A DNA stretch of 64,000 nucleotides. Source: Primula veris (Eukaryota; Streptophyta; Magnoliopsida; Ericales; Primulaceae). Below, piece after piece: positions 55,216 to 64,000 of the stretch (position 1 is its first letter; each line of letters begins with the position of its first letter). Made by a program: the position numbers and the translations under genes. Location: assembly GCA_963682055.1 (NCBI GenBank), contig OY821742.1, positions 8,703,816 to 8,767,815 of the forward strand, written 5' to 3'. The notes beneath the pieces are model-generated. The model had not been told where the DNA came from and ran no database searches. It was given only the letters and a program-made list of their open reading frames with translations.

Positions 55216-56774
55216 CAGGTGTACTGAGCCGTGTAAAAAATGGGCCCAAAAATTCATTTTGTTTACCTGTGCATGTATAGTTAATTCCGTGCTGATATTA
55301 AATATATATTAAGTAAAAGGCCAAATTGTAAACATAGTTAAATATTTGGACCACTGTCTCAACACAATTAATTAAGCATTTTTATAACACTAGTCACCAT
55401 TGTAGTTTAACATAACTGTTTGTTAGTACTCACACTGAAAATTGACACAAGAAAAACCCAATAATTAGCAAATATGTTATTTTAAATACGAAAAATTAAG
55501 CAAATGGTATTTGGTCTGTCTAACTATTTTTTCACATCCTGTGGGATGAGAAACTCGTTCTGCGTGAGGTTGATAAGGCCAATTTTCTATTACGTATGTA
55601 GTTTTTTTTGTTACTATGAATAATTTTCAGAACTCGAGTCTATTTTAAGATAAGTGCAATTTTTTTTCACTTTTGCATCGAGACACAAATTCCTCAAAAC
55701 CGGCCATGAACACTCATACCCTCCATGAACACTCATACCCTCGTAATTACATTCTCTTGGACATAATTTCCTTTTTTTTTTATCATATAAATTTACACAT
55801 AAATACATCATACTATTAATATAAGCAAACTCAAGAAAAGTTGAGTCTGTCTTGTTTTACCTAATTTTTTCAAAAATATCTTCACTCTATTTTAATAATT
55901 ACTGATGTATCTAATCTAAATAATTAACAATTTTTTCTCACTATATTTTCCTAATTACGGACGTAGTCTAAATTAATTAATAATTCGTTTTAATCTACAT
56001 AACTAAAATAAATGATAATAAATCTGAATATTATGTTCAAAATAAAATATATTATGAAATTTATATCATTACGCGTGTACATGCAACGCGTGGATAAATT
56101 TTACTAATATATATATATATATATATATATTAGCATTGAAAATAAACGAGCGTGTAAGAATATACCAGAGACGTGTAAATGACATGAGCATGGGTTTTAG
56201 TATTTATACTACAAGGATCGATATAATAATAGGTCAATTTATCACTTCGGTTTCAAATTCTTCATTTTCCTAACTGTTCAATTTCATGGATCTTTTTAGG
56301 GGTGAAATTTTATATCCAAACATATTTTAACCAACCACAATTACCATTCATATCGTATCGTTTATTTCGTATTTACGGTAGTACCCCATATATGGTACGG
56401 TAATATCGTACCGCTCAAGTGAAACGGTACGGTAATAGAATTAAATTTTAAATATCATGGTAATGTAACATTGTACCGATCATACAGAACATTTATAATT
56501 AATTAATTTTATTATATTTTGTAACCTGCTCATGAAGGATTAACAACTTGAAGATTTATTTTATTATCGTTTTGTTGAATAATGTTTAGTTGACGTAATG
56601 TTTTGTCAAATGTTATTTATTTTAAAAAATTATTTTCACATTTTCAATAATTTGATTTGATCGTTCATAATTGGAAGTATTTGATCGATGAGAATTGGAA
56701 ATGTTTTAAGTGTGAAGCTTAGGAAATGCATGCTTTATTTTTATTTTTTATTTTTTATCGTGATGTATTATATA
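55216..56774. other. No gene; includes a probable Helitron/MITE remnant
   Basis: AT-rich. 55810-56125 resembles 29035-29250 ('tttaataattac', 'ctaattacggat', 'taattcgtttta') and ends with ACGCGTGTACATGCAACGCGT before a (TA)n run, like the 3' hairpins of some plant Helitron families. 56390-56480 has repeated GGTACGGTAAT words forming small hairpins. Confidence 0.4.
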
Positions 56775-56779
56775 AATAC

Positions 56780-58224
56780 TGTTGGTGTTGGTACTATTTC
56801 GAATACAATAATGAAAGGACAATAAATAAAAGAGACAGGAACGCAAAGGAAATAAACAATTTTATTTCTCACAATTGGAATATGAATTACAATTCCTGAC
56901 TCAACAAATAAATAAAACAGCTGGACTGAAATAAAGAAACTGCCGGACTGGTTTTACAGAAACTGCCGGACTGGTTTTAACAAACTGCCGGACTGGTTTT
57001 AAACAAACTGCCGGACTGGTTTTAAACAAAACTGCCGGACTGGTTTTAACAAACTGCCGGACTGGTTTTAAACAAACTGCCGGACTGGTTTTGAACAAAA
57101 CAAACTGGACTGGTTTTAAAGCATAAAAAACTGCCGGACTGGTTTTTTAACAAATAAAAAACTGCCGGACTGTTTTTTTATAAATACTGGAAATTACAGA
57201 ACTGAAAAGTAAATAACAGAATCGAAAGACTGAAAGTAAACAGTACTGAAATGTAAATACAGAAAAGAAACAGTACAGGAAAGTAAATTACAGAAATGAA
57301 ACGGTACTGAAATGAAATGGACAGAAAGTAAAAGAAGAGGCAACTGCTGAGCAGTTTCCCTTAAACAATATTTCCCGAACCACCTTTAAAGGTTTCTGGT
57401 TTCGGGACTTTGTTCCCAAGGTACAACTTCTATCTCAGAGTGGCTCGTATGGAAACCGGCACCGAACCACAGGTCGAGCTGTTGGTGGTGCGGTTCTCTC
57501 TCACTAAGTGTATGCTAATGCTGTGAGTTGTGTGTTCAAATGAGAGGGGGAGGGCTGCCTTTTATAGGCTCTATAGAAACCGCAGCCATAATTGTGGTCA
57601 TTAATTCCGGGAGTTACACCCACAGAATCCGCTCAATTTAATTCTGAAACCGCAGCATTTAATCTCATTCATTGCTGACGTTTCTCTTGCTGGAAACTCT
57701 AGGGACTCCTTTTGTATTTTATACAAAACTCCCTATTCGGGTTTGGACCCAAGACCCAAGACCCAAGACCCGAGACATTCCCCAAATCCCAAGCCCGAGA
57801 CCCAAATCCCAAGCCCGAGACCCGAGACACGAGCGAGCGCGCGTGTGTGGTACACACTAATACTCTTAGGTGTATGTGGACATGTTAGTTTAATAACTAC
57901 ATGGGTTGGTATGGTATATATATTGTAAGATTAACTCTTAATCTTCCAATATGGGATTATTCTAAATGGTTTTAACCATTTCGTTTTTCCAGATTTTTTT
58001 TTTTTCAGATTTGAGCTTCCGAGGTACCAACTTTGAAGCCACTTTGTATTCACACCCATTCTCCGAATAGGTCATGTGATATACCGTTACGAAGCTCGTC
58101 ACACGGGCTACTCAACCACGTTGAGTACGGTATAAACAACTCAGCGCTGTTACACGAAATAATGACTCGAAGTTGGTCCAGTGACCATTCGGAAACACCC
58201 ATGTTTTCACATGTTTTTCCAACA
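56780..58224 (-). repeat. Copia solo LTR related to element 1
   Basis: TGTTGGTGTTGG..TTTTTCCAACA, 1445 bp, with the TSD AATAC (56775-56779, 58225-58229). It shares with the LTRs at 43429 and 52451 the stretches AATTACAGAA, CAGGTCGAGCTGTTGGTGG, CCGAATAGGTCATG and GTGACCATTCGGAAAC, in the same order. It carries its own minisatellites at 56931-57175 and about 57745-57830. Confidence 0.85.
56931..57175. repeat. 22-24 bp minisatellite (ACTGCCGGACTGGTTTTAA)
   Basis: About nine to ten direct units in the solo LTR. The sister family LTRs have a single related stretch (GCCGGACT near 43660), so the array expanded in this copy. Confidence 0.85.
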
Positions 58225-58439
58225 AATACATGCTATCTCAAGTCATTATATATGAGACGAGTATATATCATATTTGAGTTTTCATAATAAATTTTTGTTG
58301 GCTATAACATATTATTAGTTGTAGATAGTTTTATTCTAGCTTTTTACATGCTATAAAATGAAGGTTTATTTGATGTGTTTTTTTCCATGGCATGTTTTTA
58401 ACAAAGTTGTGTTCGTGGTGTAGTGATATATATTAATAA

Positions 58440-58889
58440 AGCCTTCTTAATTCCCAAACTGCAGGTGGTTGGTTATGATATATTTTTTCTTACTTCTTTT
58501 TTGAAGGTAAAAAATATAAGAAAGTAACATTCACAGCATATTTTAGATCCAAACTCAACACTTGAAGCTGCGGAAGATGCACATTGCCAACTAGGTTCGT
58601 AAAAGCGCGTTCTAATTTTTTTGATAAACTTCATTGAGCTGTACGTACACCTTAGAGATAAGTCGTTTGCGTAGAACATATAAGAAAGTTTCATATGTAC
58701 TCGTGCAATCGCAAACCTAATGAGTCTCTAACAAACATTTTAAACTTACAACTAGGTAGTCAGTGGCCTAACGGCAAAAATTTATGTTCATCTGATGAGG
58801 ATTTTACGCAAAGTATACAAACATGTTAACAAAAATACCTTCTTTTTTTATATATTTTTTTTCTAATTATATGCAAGGAAAAAGGTGGA
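58440..58889. repeat. End segment of block C
   Basis: Matches 4990-5440 and 13435-13883 ('aagtaacattcacagcatat', 'cttgaagctgc'). No gene is seen. Confidence 0.75.
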
Positions 58890-60156
58890 GTAGATTTTGA
58901 CTGTCATTTGTGGTCCTCAATTGAAACTAGTTGGAGTTAGTTTGGCCATAACAATTATAGATCGGGAAGAATAAAGATCATATGGAACAGATAGTAGTGT
59001 ATTACCCCACAAAACAGCTGTGATACTGAGGTCTTTAATGGACTTAACTTAGTATGCCAAAATCCATTTATTAATTGATGTAAATTTAACACCAGAAATG
59101 GTGTATCGTCTATGTAGTACATGCACAATATCAATCTGCAAGATTAAATAAGGGCTTTGTATTTGCTGTCAAGTGTCAAGCATACATATATAATTTATCA
59201 TGAACCTAACTAGCTGGGGCCAATAAATCTCGAGTTAGGTCAAGTTTCATAGTCTGGAATAATTAGAACGATATATATCTACTTGTATATGTACTCCCAG
59301 AATTGCCCACCTTGCTTTCCAATTCTCATCACTCATTTGCTCTTAATATTTCCTGGCACAAATTTTATTTACTTATATTATGGTTTTATATTAAATGAAC
59401 CCTTCTAAGTGTATCCTAGTAAAGAATAGAGTGACGATCTCATCATCTCATGATAGTATTACTCTTTCAATGCAGGTTATTTAATTTCTTACAATAAATC
59501 AAAGACAAGTTACTGCCGATGTATGAATTGTACTTGTTTTGAGAAATGAATTAATAGAGAAAAAAGGGAGAAACTAAACTAGAGTAGTGTCATAAACACC
59601 TACTAAGTATTAAAATAGTGCAGAAATTTTTCTTTGTGATAGTAATTAATCATCAATTCGGTAGATCGGTTGGTTTACTTTGATTATTGAGAGTCTGTCA
59701 TGTTCTTCATTTCTTTCGCTAAATACTGTTGGCTTGTAATTTAACACTTGTCTCTTTCATTGAATGAATATGACTATAGCCTTAGGTTAAGGTATGGAAT
59801 ACATCTGTATCCTTTTTATAATTTGAATAATTTGGTCAAACAAACCTTAATATGTGTTCATGTGCATGAAGTTAGATCTGGATAAATAATTGATCAAGTA
59901 ATGAGATGGTTCCTCAATCCCACACACTAAATCTAAGTAGTCCCAAGTGAATCAAACCACACGCTTGGTATTCTTTATATTCTCATTTATAACTTATAAG
60001 GATAAACTCATTAATAGTCTCCACGAAAAAAGATAGGCACACGGTGAGCGACCAAATAATTGGAAGTGAAATGATTACGTTAAATTCAAATTTTCTAAAA
60101 TGATAAAAGTCATAGTTTTTTTTGTATTAATTGGTTACCATTCCGAATATCGATGA
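58890..60156. repeat. Segmental duplication, block D
   Basis: 58897-59460 is near-identical to 27654-28230, and 59460-59990 matches 31860-32540 without the CACTA-like MITE. No coding region is seen. If the block order holds, another cysteine-rich gene copy could lie to the right of the window. Confidence 0.8.
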
Positions 60157-60260
60157 CACTACAAGAAAATGTACAAATGCTAACATAATATTCTGATAGT
60201 ATATAAGAAATTAGATCGATAAAATAATTTCTTAACAGAATAGCACAACAAAAGAATTTA
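60157..60260. mobile_element. CACTA transposon terminus, interrupted by copia element 2
   Basis: CACTACAAGAAAATGTAC is the canonical plant CACTA (En/Spm) end, preceded by TGA as a possible 3-bp duplication. The copia LTR begins 104 bp later. No opposite end (TTTTCTTGTAGTG) occurs in the window. Confidence 0.65.
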
Positions 60261-60715
60261 TGTTGGTAAAGTTCACGAAAGGGAAAGAGCTGTTACGCCA
60301 AGGTGAGTGTATAGTAGAAAAATTAAAGTTTCATTTGGTTATGGCACTATTGTTTCGGTTCGGATTGATGGGTCGATCAGGCGAACAACAACAAAGACAG
60401 AAAACTAAAGCCGAGCACACACACTTTGATAACGGAGTTCACCCAAATTGGCTACGTCTCCGGGCCGCTACACGTGACACTTAATATTATTATAATGAGA
60501 ATTACAATCGTAATCTAGCTCAACACAAGCTATGGTTCTCTCGCAACTAGAACTCTCTCACTTATAATATGTAAAAGTTACTTTGTGTAGATGTAATTAA
60601 AATACAAGATATTGAGGCATATAAATAGAACACTTAGTGGGTCATATTACAATTTCAAGCGATGTGGGATAAATAGAAAATATGGGCAAAACTCATTTGG
60701 CTTCACAACTTAACA
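60261..60715 (-). repeat. 3' LTR of copia element 2 (455 bp)
   Basis: Plus-strand TGTTGGTAAAG..ACAACTTAACA. It contains the GGAGACGTAGCCAA block (complement near 60455-60470) common in Tnt1-type LTRs. Confidence 0.8.
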
Positions 60716-60879
60716 ATCTCCCACTTGGAGTCAAATGTCAAGTGCTTCAAAAGAATTCTGATTATCCCCGACCACCGAACTCATTGTGCTCCACCGAGCA
60801 GAATGCTCCCATAGGTATTCTTGTATAATAATTATTACTTTTCAGAGTTGCTCATTTTTCATATAGCGACGACCCTGAG

Positions 60880-63800
60880 CTTCAAGCTCGGAGTCCTACT
60901 GAGGTTGCACACAGTCTCAGTTTATCGATTGTAACAGCCTTCGTTAGCATATCGGCGGGGTTCTTAGCGCCCTCAATCTTTTCTAGCGCGAAGATTCCAT
61001 CTTCTAGAACGGCCCGGATAAAATGGTAGCGAATCTATATGTGCTTGGTTCGTGAATGGAATATAGGATTCTTAGCTAACTGAACTGCACTTTGACTATC
61101 ACAGTGCAGAACTCTCTTGTCGGTTTTCTAACCGAGCTCCTTTAAGAAACCTTGCAACCAAATCATCTATTTGCTTGCTTCCGTCACCGCGATGTACTCA
61201 GCCTCTGTGGTCGACAATGCAACAATCTTTTACAACTTAGATGTCCAACTCACAGTAGTACCACCGTAGGTACAAAAGCATCCCGTTGTGCTCTTTCGGT
61301 TGTCCAGATCATCGTCCATGTCAGCAACCACATAGCCGTACAGGCCTTCCGAGTTCTTTTGAAAACATAATGCCGAACTCACTGTACCCAAGAGATATCT
61401 CAATATCCACTTCACAGCTTCCCAATGGTGCGTTCCTGGGTTACTCATGTAACGACTGACAACTCCCACTGCATGGGCAATGTCCGGTCTTGTACACACC
61501 ATAACATACATCAAGCTACCAATTGCTGAAGCGTATGGTATGTTCGACATACGATCCTTTCCTTCCTCGTCTGAGGGTGATTGTTTCTTCGACAAGCTAA
61601 AGTGTGCGGCTAGCGGCGAGCCTACAGCCTTAGCATCACTCATGCTAAACCGAGCCAACACTTTCTTCACATACTCGGCTTGCAACAGAAACAAAGACCC
61701 ATCCATTTCTTAGGAAATCCTCATACCGAGGATCTGATTTGCGACACCCAAATCTTTCATCTCAATCTGTTTCGTCAACTGTTGTTTCACCTTGTTAATC
61801 TCCACAAGGCTCGACCCGGCGAGCAACATGTCATCTACATACAAAAGTAGTATGACGTACGAAGAGTTTGCAAATCTCTTCACGAAACAGCAGTGATCAC
61901 TATCACTTCTTTTGAACCCGGTATCCACCATGAAACTGTCAAACTTCTTATACCACTGTCGTGGTGCTTGTTTTAGCCCATACAAGCTCTTCCTCAGTTT
62001 GCAGACCAGTTTCTCTTATCCCCTTTCGGCAAACCCTTCAGGTTGGAGCATGTAAATTTCTTCTTCTAGATCTCCATGGAGAAATGCAGTTTTCACATCT
62101 AACTGCTCAAGATGAAGATTCGCATTTACAATAATGCTCAACAATAGCCGAATAGTCGTCAACTTTACGACTGGTGAAAAGATCTCGGTGTAGTCAATTC
62201 CTGCCTTTTGCTGGAACCCTTTGACTACTAATCGTGCCTTATATCGTTTCGAGCCATCTTGTTCCTTCTTTAGTCGGAACAACCATTTGTTTCTCAGTGC
62301 CCTTTTCCCCTTGGGCAGTTCGGCTAACGGCCAAGTCACATTCTTCTCAAGTGACTTCATCTCATCCTTCATCGCGAGCTCCCACTTGCTCGAGTCTTTC
62401 AGCTCCAGAGCTTCCTCTCTACTTTCGGGCTCGCCTGCATCATTCAGTAATATATAATGCAGAGAAGGAGAGTATCGGGCAAGAGGTCTTCTCTCGCGAT
62501 GACCTCGGCCCAATTCAGGTCGAGGAGTCTGGGACAGCTCCTCGTCCTCTTCAGCATGTGCTGGTGGGTTGTCGAGCACCACTGGCTCATCTTCATCTAT
62601 TCCAACATTCTTGGAAACGCATTCATGTCGACCATACCATTTTCCTCGGACGGGAGCGCATCTTCTTCCACCACTGCATTTTGACGATCTTTGTACAAAA
62701 TGCTTTCGTTGAAGATGACATCCTTACTGCGAATGATCTTCTTTGTTTGACCATCCCAGAAGCGATATCCGAACTCAGCTCCACCGTACCCCACAAAGTA
62801 ACAAACTTTGGATTTCGAGTCAAGCTTGGTACGCTCGTTTATGTCGACGTGAATATATGACAGACAACCGAACACTCACAAGTGTTCATAAGAGATAGGC
62901 TTTCCTATCCATTCTTCTTCAGGAATTCTCCTTTCTAATGGCACTGAGGGTCCGCGGTTAATGAGGTAAACAGCCGTGCTTACTGCATGTGCCCACAAGA
63001 CTTTGGGCAACCCACTTTGCAGTCTCATACTTCTAGCACGCTCTGTTCGGTTTATTCGCTCGGCCATGCCATTCTGCTGTGGCGTTCTTCGGATGGTCTT
63101 CTCCATCCGAATGCCTCTTTGAGCACAGAACCCTATGAACTTCGCTTCAATGTACTCTCCGCCGTTATCGGACCTCAAACATTTGAGTTTATTCCTGGTC
63201 TCTAGTTCAACCATGGCCTTCCATTCTTGAAATTTATTAAACACCTCAGACTTGTATTTCAAGAAATAGACCCATGTTTTCCTCGTCGAATCATCGATGA
63301 AGGTCACATAGTACTGAGATCCTCCCAGTGAGGTTACTGGAGATGGTCCCCATACGTTTGAGTGGACCAGTGCTAGTTTCTCCTCCTTGGGAGCTTTTCC
63401 ACCTTTCCGGAAGCTCACTTTCTTCTGCTTCCCGAAGATGCAACCTTCGCACATGTCGAGGTTGACAGACTTCAAGCCTGGAAGTTTTCCGTCCTTCGCT
63501 AACACCTTCATTCCCTTCTCACTCATGTGACCCAACTGTCGATGCCATAGTTCGGAGCAGTTTTACGATGCAGCTGCCGCAACTGTACACTCCTCATCGG
63601 TCGTCATGTACAATGTACCGACCTTACTCCCTCGGGCTATCACCATAGCTCCTCGTGAAACTTTCCAAGCTCCACAGCTGAACGAAATGGAGTGCCTTTC
63701 GGCATCGAGTTGTCCTACTGAAATCAGATTCTTGGTCAACCTCGGGACATGCCTCACTTTCGTTAGCTTCCATACCGACCCATTTGGAATGCGAATCTTC

Positions 63801-64000
63801 ACATCGCCAGTTCCAACAACATCCAACGCTTCTCCGTCGGCTAGATACACTTTACCGAAATTACCCGCATGGTAATTTTCGAATAAATCCTTCTGAGCGG
63901 TCGTGTGAAATGATGCCCCAGAGTCTAGAATCCACGATTCTATATTTCTCTGCTCGGTAAGCAACAAACAGTCACCCGAATCCTCGTCGCTCGCAATATT
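60880..64000 (-). pseudogene. Copia element 2 pol: protease, integrase, reverse transcriptase, RNase H, with stops and frameshifts
   Basis: In order on the minus strand: protease (WILDSGASFHTT; 63967-63563), GAG-pre-integrase and integrase (GHMSEKG, CEGCIFGKQKK, LRSDNGGEY, PQQNGMAERINRT; 63535-62876), integrase C-terminal part (62875-62597), RT start (VTWPLAELPKGKRALRNKWL, 62582-62016), RT core with LLYVDDMLLAG (61985-61710) and RNase H (61706-61230). RNase H continues to about 60900 with further stops (ALSTTEAEYIAVTEASKQ, ILHCDSQSA-like). The first integrase catalytic aspartate (usually HSD/HTD) is asparagine here (HSNVWGP). The element is dead. Confidence 0.9.

Larger units (their letters stand above)
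60261..64000 (-). mobile_element. Ty1/copia element 2 (Tnt1-like), 3' part, runs off the window
   Basis: The 3' LTR is at 60261-60715 and the polypurine tract (CAAGTGGGAGAT on the minus strand) lies against it at 60716-60730. A decayed pol follows to the window end. The left-hand possible TSD is ATTTA (60256-60260). The 5' LTR lies beyond 64000. Confidence 0.85.

Noticed and set aside
62221..62860. Plus-strand frames across copia element 2
   Set aside because: Shadows of the minus-strand reverse transcriptase and integrase.
1..64000. tRNA or rRNA genes
   Set aside because: Looked for A/B-box and cloverleaf patterns and for conserved rRNA stretches; none recognised by eye. A tRNA scan could not be run.

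Overview
This window comes from a nuclear chromosome of a plant, probably a eudicot. It is AT-rich and intron-containing, and it holds the last exon of a xyloglucan endotransglucosylase/hydrolase (XTH), small secreted cysteine-rich genes with plant TATA promoters, and many plant LTR retrotransposons and DNA transposons. Nothing bacterial or organellar is visible. Host genes are few. They are the 3' exon of the XTH gene (441-861, +) and three paralogous genes on the minus strand (2165-2536, 6813-7160, 36728-37099) for a signal-peptide protein with a lipid-transfer-like eight-cysteine pattern plus one extra cysteine.

The three genes sit in an old series of tandem segmental duplicates: block A about 1016-5440, block B 5441-13883, block C in pieces from 27654 to about 58890, and block D from 58890. 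Younger insertions have split the blocks. Because the blocks are paralogous, they act as empty-site references. For several insertions I could read the uninterrupted sequence in a sister block and identify exact ends and target-site duplications (TSDs).

Region by region. 1-861 holds the XTH intron and exon. 1016-5440 is block A with gene copy A. 5441-13883 is block B with gene copy B, interrupted by a decayed Ty3/gypsy element (7956-11343, TSD AGCAC) that contains a copia-type LTR. 13884-27648 is a 13.8-kb LTR element (TSD GTAGG) of Tat-like Ty3/gypsy type. 27654-34205 is block C with foldback elements, a CACTA-like MITE and a solo LTR. 34206-39300 is block C with gene copy C and a MULE inserted at its stop codon. 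39300-43428 is low-complexity and minisatellite DNA. 43429-55210 is a composite copia element (TSD GGATG) with a gypsy LTR, a pogo-like element and two Sirevirus-like solo LTRs nested in it. 56780-58224 is a related copia solo LTR. 58890-60156 is block D. 60157-64000 is a CACTA terminus followed by a second copia element running off the window.

The most unusual object is the 13884-27648 element. Its minus strand encodes gag and protease but no reverse transcriptase, RNase H or integrase. About 9 kb of the antisense strand instead carries five small single-exon coiled-coil genes, four or five with their own TATA box, followed by a multi-exon gene with a 'putative gypsy type transposon' domain and long coiled coils. 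A hairpin-bearing tandem array separates these from gag-pro. Antisense extra ORFs are known in Tat-lineage elements. A row of six distinct promoter-bearing genes in an element without polymerase is what I would examine first.
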